Below the pieces are notes generated by a model. The model was given only the letters and a program-made list of their open reading frames with translations, did not search any database and was not told the DNA's origin. A DNA stretch of 64,000 nucleotides from Caminibacter mediatlanticus TB-2 (GTDB lineage Bacteria > Campylobacterota > Campylobacteria > Campylobacterales > Nautiliaceae): NCBI RefSeq assembly GCF_005843985.1, contig NZ_CP040463.1, positions 670,001 through 734,000 on the forward strand, given 5' to 3'. Positions 1 through 9,668 of this stretch are shown one piece after another (the first letter of the stretch is position 1; each line of letters begins with the position of its first letter). The position numbers and the translations under genes were made by a program.

Positions 1-2489
<2,489 letters not shown>

Positions 2490-2535
2490 TAGGCGTGGGC
2501 AAGGCTTTTAACAGCTAACTTAGATTAATAGTGAC

Positions 2536-2658
2536 AAGCGTAGTGGGAAAAGCGTAGGGGAAACACCCTGATTCCATTTCGAACCAGGAAGTTAAGCCCT
2601 ACAGCGCTGATGATACTGCATCCTTACGGATGTGGGAAAGTAGGTCCCTGCTACGCTT
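2536..2658 (+). rRNA. rrf: 5S ribosomal RNA
   Basis: 5S rRNA about 45 bases after the 23S end, as expected in an rRNA operon. The terminal helix is visible as AAGCGTAG (2536-2543) pairing with CTACGCTT (2651-2658). The conserved core CCATTTCGAACCAGGAAGTTAAGCC lies at about 2574-2598. Exact ends are inferred from the terminal helix. Confidence 0.93.
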
Positions 2659-2728
2659 ATCAGTGTTAATTTAAACAATATAACATTAATAGTGCCTGAG
2701 GGTTTGTTTTTATTAAACATCTTATTCC

Positions 2729-2755
2729 CCCTTTATAAGGGTTCTTTTCTTATAT
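2729..2755 (+). terminator. probable rho-independent terminator of the rRNA operon
   Basis: A 5-bp hairpin, CCCTT (2729-2733) with AAGGG (2737-2741) and a 3-base loop, is followed by a T-rich run TTCTTTTCTTATATTTTT. It lies 70 bases after the 5S gene and before the IS remnants. The stem is short, so the call is tentative. Confidence 0.5.
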
Positions 2756-2834
2756 TTTTATTAACTTTTTATCTTCCTATTAATTATATTTTTAACTTAT
2801 ATTGTTATCTATCTTTATCGCTTTTTTATTAGTT

Positions 2835-3215
2835 GTTTTTTAAATGAAAAAACTTTATTATTTAATAATTTACATATTTAGTATAAATTTTATTTTTCTA
2901 ACAACCTATGATATTTTATCTTTTGTGAATTTAAATTTTAAATTAAATATGTATATTTTAACTTTTTAACTTCCTTATTTCTATATACATTTGAATATTT
3001 AAAAGTGTTTATTTGTTTAATATTGTATTTAATTTACAAATTAAAATTAAAGAATAATAAACTATCAATATTTTCTTTTTGATAACAAATAAATATAAAA
3101 TTTCTCCTCGTTTTAGTTACTTTTATAGTACTCCATGCATATATTCTATTGTCTTTTTTCTTATAAAAGGAATAAACTTTATTTAAATATTTAAACAGAA
3201 ATATAAATATATTAT
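2835..3215 (-). pseudogene. remnant of an IS1-like transposase, C-terminal part (older copy)
   Basis: The minus strand still reads like the intact transposase at 3423-3890 but with many stops and shifts. Blocks seen, going down in coordinate: KVYSFYKKKDNRIYAWS and NIDSLLFFNFNL (about 3183-3037), then KYSNVYRNKEVKKLKYT (near 2995-2945), NSQ...KISY...VVRK (near 2935-2895) and a trace of the end KLLNNKVFSF (near 2860). The intact copy has ELYTFYRKKDNRVYVWS, AYSNVYGDKASQKKSKYT and WLDNRLAMFFF at the equivalent places. This is the downstream half of an old element split by the newer one; the upstream half lies at 3916-4079. Non-functional. Confidence 0.8.
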
Positions 3216-3223
3216 ATAATTTT
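3216..3223. repeat. 8-bp target site duplication, left copy
   Basis: ATAATTTT directly outside the left inverted repeat; the same 8 bases stand outside the right one at 3908-3915. IS1-family insertions typically make 8-9 bp duplications. The duplication lies within the older IS copy, so it marks the point where that copy was interrupted. Confidence 0.85.
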
Positions 3224-3277
3224 GGCACTGACCTAAAAGGGAACAAAAGTTGCTTCATAGTAAAAAAAGGTTTTTAA

Positions 3278-3436
3278 ATGAAAAGACGAACTTATAAAAG
3301 GATGACAAAAGAAGAAATAGAATTAATTTTTAAACTTTATGAAGAGAAAATGGAATTAAGGAAGATAGCAAGAGTATTAGGAAGAAGTTTATCTTCAATA
3401 CAATATCAGTTGAGAAAAAAAAATGAAAATGTATAA
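3278..3436 (+). CDS. IS1-like ORF A (InsA-type HTH protein, 52 aa)
   Basis: Starts at ATG 3278 and ends at TAA 3434-3436. The 52 residues form a basic helix-turn-helix: RRTYKRMTKEEIE, then ELRKIARVLGRSLSSIQYQL (about residues 26-45). This resembles the DNA-binding half of InsA and IS30-type N-termini, but the zinc-finger half of classical IS1 InsA is missing. In IS1, InsA binds the ends and represses, and ribosomal slippage fuses it to InsB. Here ORF B overlaps by 14 bases, and a run of nine A (3415-3423) lies just before the ORF B start. ORF B lies in the +1 (or -2) frame relative to ORF A, unlike the -1 slip of IS1. Confidence 0.7.
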   Translation: MKRRTYKRMTKEEIELIFKLYEEKMELRKIARVLGRSLSSIQYQLRKKNENV

Positions 3437-3890
3437 AGAATTATATAACGAATTTTTAGCAATATTAAAAAAAACTCCAATAGTATTTTCATATCTTTGT
3501 TTAGACGAATTATATACTTTTTATCGTAAAAAGGATAACAGGGTATATGTATGGAGTGCAGTAGGAGTTACAAAAACAGGAAGAAAATTTTATTTTTATT
3601 TTTTATCAAAAAAGAAAAATATTGATAGTTTATTATCATTTAATTTTGATTTACCAAAAGTAGAAAAATATTATACAGATGGACATTTTGCATATTCGAA
3701 TGTATATGGGGATAAAGCAAGTCAAAAAAAATCAAAATATACAAATTTAGTTGAGAACTTAAATTCTCAAATGAGAGATAAAATCTCATATCTTGTTAGA
3801 AAAACTAAAGCTCATGCTAAGTCTTTTGATTGGTTAGATAATAGACTTGCTATGTTTTTCTTTAATCTTAATTTAAAAGGTAATAAATAA
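3423..3890 (+). CDS. IS1-like DDE transposase, ORF B (155 aa)
   Basis: Catalytic transposase of the element. The DDE pattern fits InsB: DELYTFYRKKDNRVYVWSAV (first Asp near residue 28), YYTDGHFAYSNVY (second Asp near residue 83), NLVENLNSQMRDKISYLVRKTK (Glu near residue 110) and the C-terminal block SFDWLDNRLAMFF, which parallels SLEMLELSVALF of InsB. The ATG at 3423 lies at the end of a nine-A run. Translation could start there by coupling, or follow a slip on the A run giving an A-B fusion. It ends two bases before the right inverted repeat. Confidence 0.85.
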   Translation: MKMYKELYNEFLAILKKTPIVFSYLCLDELYTFYRKKDNRVYVWSAVGVTKTGRKFYFYFLSKKKNIDSLLSFNFDLPKVEKYYTDGHFAYSNVYGDKASQKKSKYTNLVENLNSQMRDKISYLVRKTKAHAKSFDWLDNRLAMFFFNLNLKGNK

Positions 3891-3907
3891 TGTTTTAGGT
3901 CAGTGCC

Positions 3908-3915
3908 ATAATTTT
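3908..3915. repeat. 8-bp target site duplication, right copy
   Basis: ATAATTTT immediately after the right inverted repeat, identical to 3216-3223. Confidence 0.85.
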
Positions 3916-4079
3916 TTTATACAATTTTTTTTTCTTAATTATATTGTATTAAATACATCTTCTTACTAATAATTTTCTAATTTTTCTAATTCTATTTTCT
4001 TTTTATAAAGTTTAAAAATAATTTTATCTTTTCTTATTTTATTATTCATTTTTATTTTTCTTATTTTTAGGTATTAGAA
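3916..4079 (-). pseudogene. remnant of an IS1-like element, ORF A part and end (older copy)
   Basis: On the minus strand an ATG at 4049-4047 opens MNNKIRKDKIIFKLYKEN, then RIRKIRKLLVRR, a stop, and YNIIKKKKLYKKI. This tracks the intact ORF A (ELIFKLYEEKMELRKIARVLGRS...YQLRKKNENVYKEL). TTTTAGGT at 4065-4072 matches the inner eight bases of the terminal repeat. Joining this piece across the newer insertion to 3215 restores alignment with the intact copy (TATAAAAAAATTATATAAT against TATAAAGAATTATATAACG), so both pieces were once one element. The rest of 4080-4283 holds nothing recognisable beyond the leader of the next gene. Confidence 0.75.
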
Positions 4080-4283
4080 ATCAATAGTAACGTTTGTTCC
4101 TTATTCTGTTTGTGCTAAAAAATAATTACTCGTAAACAATATTTTTAAATAATATTTCTACAAAATATAAACTCATTAATTTGTACTTTAAAAAATTTTT
4201 TTTAAATTAAAAATAATAAAGCAATTTTATCCAAGATTTAAATTTTTAAAATTGATAATATCTCACAAAAACAAAGGTGTAAT

Positions 4284-4685
4284 ATGAAACAAGTAATTAT
4301 ATTAGAGTCAAATCAACCTATTGGTTTGCTTATTAATACTGCTTCTATTTTAGCTATAACTTTAGGAGATAAGATAGAAAATTTAAGAGGAGAAGATACT
4401 ATTGATAAAGATGGTATTCCTCATCCAGGCGTTATATACTCTCCACTACCAATACTTCAAGCTTCAAAAGATGAATTAAGAGAGATTTATAAAAAGGCAT
4501 TAAATGATAATGATATTTTAGTAGCTGACTTTACAACATTAGCTCAAAGTTGTAAAACTTATGATGAGTATATACAAAAATGTATGAATACAAAAAATGA
4601 GGATTTTGAGATTATTGGTTTAGCATTATATGGACCAAAAAAGAAGATAAATAAATTAGTTGGAAATCTAAAGGTTTTAAGATGA
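4284..4685 (+). CDS. DUF2000-family protein
   Basis: 133 residues beginning KQVIILESNQPIGLLINTAS and ending GPKKKINKLVGNLKVLR, the layout of the DUF2000 family (small cytoplasmic proteins with a fold related to type 2 peptidyl-tRNA hydrolase; function unknown). GIPHPGVIYSPLPIL in the middle is typical. SD AAAGGTG precedes ATG 4284. The stop overlaps the start of the cupin gene (ATGA-type overlap at 4682-4685), so it heads an operon with the frameshifted genes that follow. DUF2000 genes often sit beside AraC regulators and EamA exporters, as here. It is intact while its downstream neighbours are broken. Confidence 0.8.
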   Translation: MKQVIILESNQPIGLLINTASILAITLGDKIENLRGEDTIDKDGIPHPGVIYSPLPILQASKDELREIYKKALNDNDILVADFTTLAQSCKTYDEYIQKCMNTKNEDFEIIGLALYGPKKKINKLVGNLKVLR

Positions 4686-5264
4686 GTTTATCATTAGTTG
4701 ACGTTTCAAAAAAGATAAAAAGAAAAGATGGATTTTTTCAAGCAAAATATAATATCAAAGAAAACAACATTCAAATCTTACTACATTATTGTTTAAAAAA
4801 TGTAATTTTAGATAAACATAAACATAAACAAATACAATTTGGTAATAATTTGGGGCAAATATATTTTTAAAATTGGTAAAGATATAACTACGATAATCCC
4901 TAAAAGCAATTATATTATAAATAGTTACATAGAACATGAAGCTAAGGCTATTACTAATTATTACTCTATAGATATTAAATATTATGGTAATTTAAATTCA
5001 AAAAAAAATTTAAATATTCCATATTCAAAAAATAAAAAAATTCAATTAAATACTATTGATAATAAAAGAATTTCAATAACTAAATGCACAAATGGATTAA
5101 AGTTACCCAATAAATCCTTGCTTATAACATCAAAAAAAACAAAAATTGAACTCTCCGGTGAAATTTTTAATTTAGATATGATGAAAATATATCAAATTTA
5201 CAATAGTGAAGAAATCATTTGTGGGGATATAAAAAATGATATTATCGCAATATACATTAACTAA
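4682..5264 (+). pseudogene. frameshifted BacB-like bicupin
   Basis: Two frames cover one gene. Frame 1 (4682-4870) ends soon after LDKHKHKQIQFG; the next frame continues GKYIFKIGKDITTIIPKSNYIINSYIEHEAKAITNYYSIDIKYY and runs to 5264. The run GGGG at 4852-4855 is the likely site; removing one G restores one frame. This half parallels the first cupin of bacilysin BacB (PHQHKEVQIG...GELMMTVGD...PHGARN...IAIDIKR), including the metal pattern H-x-H-x3-Q and a later His in IEHEAK. The C-terminal half would be the second, weaker cupin. BacB isomerises the BacA product in anticapsin synthesis. The homology is inferred from motif order, not from a search. Confidence 0.6.
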
Positions 5265-6111
5265 TATCAGGTATAAAGCACACTTCATGGCTTTTTTGAC
5301 AATATTTATATGGAGTCTTACTTTTGTTCAAACAAAAGTTTTGTTAAAAACTTTATCTCCTGAAGAGATTTTAATTGATAGATTCTTATTAGCTTGGCTC
5401 TTTTTTTTGATAATAAAACCTACAATTATGTTTGGAAATTTTAAAGAGGAATTTTTATTTTTTTTGCTTGGTGCAACTGGTATATTTGGTTATTATATTA
5501 TGGAAAATATAGCACTAAAATATACTACAGCTATAAATGTCGGATTGATTGTTACAACAGCACCTATATTTACATCAATAATAAGTTTTGTTTTTGGTAA
5601 AGAAAATATATAAAAAATATTTTTTTGGGTTTTAGTCTTGTAGTATTGGGGTTAATAGTTATGTATTATAATAAAGTTACACTATTTAAAATAGGTGATT
5701 TATTAGCAATTATTGGGGCAATATGTTTTGGTTTATATTCATTTTTGGTTGGCAAAATTCATAAAAAATTTGATGGTATCTTAATAATTAGAAAAACTCT
5801 TTTTTGGGGATATTTTTATTATTTATCTATACTGTATTTCATAAACATCATTCCATACTATTTCTTATATAAATTATAATACTATATTATTAAATTTACT
5901 TTTTTTAGCAATTATAGCATCTGGTTTATGCTTTTTAATATGGAGATGGTCTATTTCTATTATAGGTGCAAATAAAACAAGCAATTATATCTATTTAGTG
6001 CCATTAATTAACTCTATTGCATCAATTATATTTTTAAATGAATTAATAAATATACATATTATAATAGCATCTATACTTATAATTCTTGGGCTCTATTTTT
6101 CACAAAAATAA
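5236..6111 (+). pseudogene. frameshifted EamA/DMT-family exporter
   Basis: Three successive frames (5236-5613, about 5613-5879, about 5878-6111) together give one multi-TM protein of the EamA (drug/metabolite transporter) family: AFLTIFIWSLTFVQTKVLL, then TAINVGLIVTTAPIFTSIISF, then LVVLGLIVMYYNKV, LLAIIGAICFGLYSFLVGK, and a last part with FLIWRWSISIIGANKTSNYIYLVPL and ASILIILGLYF. At least two indels break it, one near 5613-5625 and one near 5875. The start is uncertain (5236 overlapping the cupin gene, or ATG 5288). In this locus it would have exported the product of the BacA/BacB-like enzymes. Confidence 0.75.
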
Positions 6112-6138
6112 TTTTAAGAGGAAAAAAAGAATTAGTTT

Positions 6139-6749
6139 AAATAAAAGTCTTTTATTATCAAAAAATAGAACTTTAACTATTGTAACAGTCATGAAAGAAT
6201 AAGTAGTCAATATGTAGCGAAAAAAGCATTATATTATTTTAGTTTTAATAGCACAAATATTAAATTGTATAATACTTATGAAGATTCTTATAAAGGTATA
6301 CTTTTAGGAGAAGCTGATTTGTTGTTAGTAGCAAATGCTTATAGTAAAATAGACAATTTTTATATGGATGAAAACATAAAATTATTAATGGCTTTTATTG
6401 AACAAACTCCTCCATATGCAATTGCTATAAGACAAAATTTTACCCCCACCTTTTTTTTTTACATCTGAAAATAAAAAAGAAATATTAATTGCATCCTACC
6501 TGCACATATAAAAAAATTTAACTAATAAAGCAAGATAAAAATTCTTTTTTAAATAACCTAAACTATAAAATTAAACTATGTAATTCAATGAGTATAGCAG
6601 CTAAACTTGTTTCTGATGGTAAAGTTGATTATTGTTTAACAAATTATGAAGCAGTAAAAAAATATAATTTAAAATTTATAACTAATCCTATTTCTATTGA
6701 TATGGTATGGAGTCTATTTGGTAGAAAAGATTACTTTTTATATTCATAA
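6139..6749 (+). pseudogene. frameshifted BacA-like prephenate decarboxylase
   Basis: Fragments in changing frames rebuild a BacA/prephenate-dehydratase-like protein: RTLTIVT, then SHERISSQYVAKKAL (from about 6190), then ILLGEADLLLVANAYSKIDNFYM, LMAFIEQTPPYAIAIRQNF (to about 6440), KEILIAS, then LCNSMSIAAKLVSDGKVDYCLTNYEAVKKYNLKFI and ISIDMVWSLFGRKDYF, ending at TAA 6747-6749. From memory B. subtilis BacA has EGTSSEYAAKHF, TPMYGLAVRPDF, NSTSQAARKVKEGLYDIALTNELARQKYGLTFV and SIPMSWSLFGKG at the same places. BacA decarboxylates prephenate without aromatisation, the first step to anticapsin. At least three frameshifts, plus an in-frame TAA near 6512, make it inactive. It overlaps the 3' end of the convergent AraC gene. 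Confidence 0.65.
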
Positions 6750-7537
6750 GGAGTGCAAGCCGTTATTTGCTTAAAAACTCTATTTAAATGGCTTTGGTCA
6801 TTAAAGCCAGCACTTAGGGCAACTTCGGCAATATTCATACCACTTTTTAAAAGTTCTTTTGTATACTCAACTTTAAGATTTAAAAGGTATGCGTGTGGAG
6901 TTATATTTGTGCTTTGTTTAAATAGCCTAATTAGATGGTATCTGCTAATATTTAAAGCTTTAGATATATCATCGATTGTTGGATTTTGAGTTAAATTTTC
7001 TTTTAAATACTCTTTTATTTTAATAACTTTATTGATATCCTCATAGATAGTTTGAATTTTATTAAATTCACAAAATTGATTTATTATACTTAAAATAAAA
7101 GCCTCTAAAATTTCCTCTTTTTCAAGCAAAAATATATTGCTATCTAATAAATTTTTAGAGAGAACAATAAAATTATTATATAAATTGCTATTTTTAATTA
7201 ATACTTTTAAAAAAGGAGCAAAGTTTTGAATGTTGCAATTTAGAGTTTTTTGAAGATTATAAATCCAATCTTTATCTAAATACAACATATAATAACTGCG
7301 ATTTTGATTGTTGATAGGATTGCAAGAGTGGATAATTTCAGGATTAATTAAAACGATTTCTTCTTTTTGCAAGGTATATTCATTATTGTTTATTCTAAAA
7401 TAAACTTGTCCCTCTTCAATAGCTCCAATAGAAAATGTTTGGTGAAAATGAGGTTTATAGTATAAATTTGAATCTTTTGTATATCTTAGCTCAATAAATG
7501 GTAATCTTTTATCTTTAAAAAAGAGTGTTTTTGGCAT
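6731..7537 (-). CDS. AraC-family transcriptional regulator
   Basis: 268 residues. The N-terminal cupin-type ligand domain (about 20-80) shows YKPHFHQTFSIGAIEEGQVY and INPEIIHSCNP. The C-terminal double helix-turn-helix (about 170-268) shows IDDISKALNISRYHLIRLFK and NIAEVALSAGFNDQSHLNRV followed by the family ending TPYEYK. It is intact and converges on the broken BacA-like gene, overlapping it by 19 bases. Such regulators commonly control an adjacent EamA/DUF2000 set, so it probably governed this accessory locus. It now survives next to mostly dead targets. The ligand is unknown. Confidence 0.88.
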   Translation of the reverse strand: MPKTLFFKDKRLPFIELRYTKDSNLYYKPHFHQTFSIGAIEEGQVYFRINNNEYTLQKEEIVLINPEIIHSCNPINNQNRSYYMLYLDKDWIYNLQKTLNCNIQNFAPFLKVLIKNSNLYNNFIVLSKNLLDSNIFLLEKEEILEAFILSIINQFCEFNKIQTIYEDINKVIKIKEYLKENLTQNPTIDDISKALNISRYHLIRLFKQSTNITPHAYLLNLKVEYTKELLKSGMNIAEVALSAGFNDQSHLNRVFKQITACTPYEYKK

Positions 7538-7611
7538 ATTTCAAATCCTTTTTTAATTTATAATAGCAAATATTAAAAATAAAAAAATTTGCAATAATTT
7601 TCAAAAAACTA

Positions 7612-7640
7612 TTGACATTGGGATGTTTTTTGCTTATAAT
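7612..7640 (+). promoter_or_regulatory. consensus sigma-70 promoter of the tRNA cluster
   Basis: TTGACA (7612-7617), 17 bases, TATAAT (7635-7640): a perfect match to the housekeeping consensus, 30 bases upstream of tRNA-Lys. Such strength is expected for stable RNA and is unusual in this AT-rich window, where most -35 boxes are poor. Confidence 0.9.
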
Positions 7641-7670
7641 TTCATCCACACAACGAAAAGTTGTGAGAAA

Positions 7671-7746
7671 GACCCGTTAGCTCAGTCGGTAGAGCATCTG
7701 CCTTTTAAGCAGAGGGCCGCTGGTTCGAATCCAGCACGGGTCACCA
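7671..7746 (+). tRNA. tRNA-Lys(TTT)
   Basis: Acceptor GACCCGT pairs with ACGGGTC, D-arm AGCTCAGTCGGTAGAGC, anticodon loop CTTTTAA giving TTT, T-arm GGTTCGAATCC, and an encoded CCA. First of four tRNAs 2-4 bases apart and so surely co-transcribed. Confidence 0.97.
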
Positions 7747-7748
7747 TT

Positions 7749-7824
7749 GTCCCCATCGTCTAGTGGTCTAGGATACCGCCCTTTCACGGCGGCGACACGG
7801 GTTCGAATCCCGTTGGGGACGCCA
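7749..7824 (+). tRNA. tRNA-Glu(TTC)
   Basis: Acceptor GTCCCCA with TGGGGAC, anticodon loop CTTTCAC giving TTC, T-loop GGTTCGAATCC, encoded CCA. Confidence 0.97.
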
Positions 7825-7827
7825 CTT

Positions 7828-7903
7828 GGTCGCTTAGCTCAGTTGGGAGAGCACCAGCCTTACAAGCTGGGGGTCGCAGGTTCGAGCCCTGCAGCGACCA
7901 CCA
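7828..7903 (+). tRNA. tRNA-Val(TAC)
   Basis: Acceptor GGTCGCT with AGCGACC, anticodon loop CTTACAA giving TAC, T-loop GGTTCGAGCCC, encoded CCA. Confidence 0.97.
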
Positions 7904-7906
7904 CTT

Positions 7907-7983
<77 letters not shown>

Positions 7984-7989
7984 TTGAAT

Positions 7990-8988
7990 CTACTTATTCG
8001 CTTCTTTAATTCTAAATGAATAAAATGTTTTATTATCTACTTTTACATTAAATTTTACATTTTTAAAATAAAAGCTTTTCCAATTTAGATTAATTCCTTG
8101 ACCAACAACATAACTTCCAGCAGGACCAATAATTTTTAATATTTTTATTTTGCTATTTCTTGGTGCTATAATTGCTTGTGAGTTTTTTATATTATAGGTT
8201 TTGTTATTTATTTTTAAAACAATTTGAGGTTTTGTAGGAGATATATATTTTAAATTATTGATATTTGATTTTATCTTATAATAATTCAAAAAATTTTTTA
8301 TCATTTCCAAATGTGTTTTTATTTTTTCATTAAAAGGAATGTTTTTTGAAGCTTCTATTGAAATAGCTTTTATATTTTGTCTTAATGCCCAATCTGTTAA
8401 CATATAAACTTTTTTGTTAATATCTCTTGGATTTGAAAAAGTTTTTGTGTTTTTAATAGCAACTTTATATTTTAAATTTTTATTTGTTAGTTTTTGTACA
8501 TATTTTGCTTCTTTTAATAGATTGAAATTTTTATATTTTACTTCATCAATTATTATTGCTTGTCCCCAAGCATTTTTATTTTTTGATACAAATCCATAAC
8601 CATCATGTAAAGATAAGAGTAAATCAGGTTGAAATTTTTTTATTATTTTTTTTAATTTAGTTACTATTATATAATCTTTGTCTTTTAAAGAGATATATTT
8701 GAATTTTTGATTCATATCACCATTATATCCTCTTACATTTGCGAGAATTGCAGTAAAGTTAATTCGAGGAATTAATAATATTTCACCATTTTTAATTTTT
8801 AAGTTTCTTAAAATGTCTGCGCTTTTGTATCCACCAATTTCATTACCATGGATACCACCGATTATTAAAATTTTTTTACCTGGTTTTTCTCCTTTGATAT
8901 CAATGATTTCAAAAGGTTTCTCAGGTAATTCCATATATAATTTTGCGTAACTAAGTATTATTAGAAAGAAAAATATAAAAAATCTCAT
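7990..8988 (-). CDS. M99-type metallocarboxypeptidase, Csd4/Pgp1-like (cell shape)
   Basis: 332 residues with a short signal peptide (1-15). The zinc site reads GGIHGNEIGGY (His47, Glu50) and LSLHDGYGF (His128), followed by WGQAIIIDE, the arrangement of H. pylori Csd4 and C. jejuni Pgp1. Those enzymes trim the peptidoglycan tripeptide (DL-carboxypeptidase) and set helical cell shape. From memory Csd4 uses Gln46 instead of the usual His; here the canonical His stands at that place. The protein is about 100 residues shorter than Csd4 (about 438), so part of the C-terminal non-catalytic domains is missing. It acts in the periplasm. A general M14/AstE-like enzyme is the alternative. Converges on the tRNA cluster. 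Confidence 0.75.
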   Translation of the reverse strand: MRFFIFFFLIILSYAKLYMELPEKPFEIIDIKGEKPGKKILIIGGIHGNEIGGYKSADILRNLKIKNGEILLIPRINFTAILANVRGYNGDMNQKFKYISLKDKDYIIVTKLKKIIKKFQPDLLLSLHDGYGFVSKNKNAWGQAIIIDEVKYKNFNLLKEAKYVQKLTNKNLKYKVAIKNTKTFSNPRDINKKVYMLTDWALRQNIKAISIEASKNIPFNEKIKTHLEMIKNFLNYYKIKSNINNLKYISPTKPQIVLKINNKTYNIKNSQAIIAPRNSKIKILKIIGPAGSYVVGQGINLNWKSFYFKNVKFNVKVDNKTFYSFRIKEANK

Positions 8989-9074
8989 ATTTATTACCTT
9001 TATTTTTTTAAAATTATATAATTACAAATGTAAAAAATCATTTACAATTATAAAAATTATTAAAGGAAAAATTT

Positions 9075-9668
9075 TTGGAAAAAGAATTAATTATTTGTCC
9101 TAAGTGTCACCAAATAAATAAAAAAAAAGATATAAATATTGATGAAATAGCGATATGTTTTAATTGTGGGTATGAATTATATAGAAATATAAAAAGTTTA
9201 AAAGAAAAGATTTTGGTAATATCTTTAAGTAGTATAGTATTTTTTATTATTTCAATTTTTTATCCAATAATAAATTTAGAAATTGTAGGTTATTATGGAA
9301 CTTTGAATTTAGTTGAAACTATTTTTTATCTCTTTAAGGAAGGATATGTGTTTTTATCTTTATTTAGTTTTTTTACATTAATTTTTTTTCCATTTTTAAT
9401 ATTAATAAATACAATTTTATTTATTATTTTTTTGAAAACAAAGAAAATCTCAAAGTTTTTTTTAATAAATATAACTTTGCTTAAAGATTTTATCTATTTA
9501 GATATATTTTTTATTGCAATTTTGGTATCAATGATTAAAATTTTAGATTATGGTTATTTAAGTATAAATATCGGATTTTATAGTTTTATAGTAGTATTTG
9601 TAAGTTTTTTTATTTTATTTAAGTTTTATAATATTAAATTATATTGGGAGTTGTATGATAATATATAA
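9075..9668 (+). CDS. PqiA-like membrane protein, first half
   Basis: 197 residues from TTG 9075 (SD AAAGGAAAA). An N-terminal zinc ribbon (CPKC at 8-11, CFNC at 28-31) is followed by four hydrophobic segments and the motif FYPIINLEIVGYYG, typical of the PqiA domain. E. coli PqiA holds two such units in one chain; here they are two genes overlapping by 14 bases. PqiA is the inner-membrane partner of the MCE protein PqiB in lipid traffic between the membranes. First gene of a five-gene operon (9075-12694). Confidence 0.85.
   Translation: MEKELIICPKCHQINKKKDINIDEIAICFNCGYELYRNIKSLKEKILVISLSSIVFFIISIFYPIINLEIVGYYGTLNLVETIFYLFKEGYVFLSLFSFFTLIFFPFLILINTILFIIFLKTKKISKFFLINITLLKDFIYLDIFFIAILVSMIKILDYGYLSINIGFYSFIVVFVSFFILFKFYNIKLYWELYDNI

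Larger units (their letters stand above)
3224..3907 (+). mobile_element. intact small IS1-family-like insertion sequence (684 bp)
   Basis: Bounded by perfect 15-bp terminal inverted repeats, GGCACTGACCTAAAA at 3224-3238 and its reverse complement at 3893-3907, and flanked by 8-bp direct repeats ATAATTTT (3216-3223, 3908-3915). It carries two overlapping frames: a small helix-turn-helix ORF A (3278-3436) and a DDE transposase ORF B (3423-3890), which together fill the element. IS1 itself is 768 bp with the same InsA/InsB logic. Perfect ends, perfect duplication and open frames suggest a recent, possibly active insertion. It is nested in a decayed relative of opposite orientation. Confidence 0.9.

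Noticed and set aside
7621-7635. GGATGTTTTTTGC upstream of the tRNAs looked like a sigma-54 promoter
   Set aside because: GG and GC are 9, not 10, bases apart, and the stretch lies inside a perfect sigma-70 promoter.
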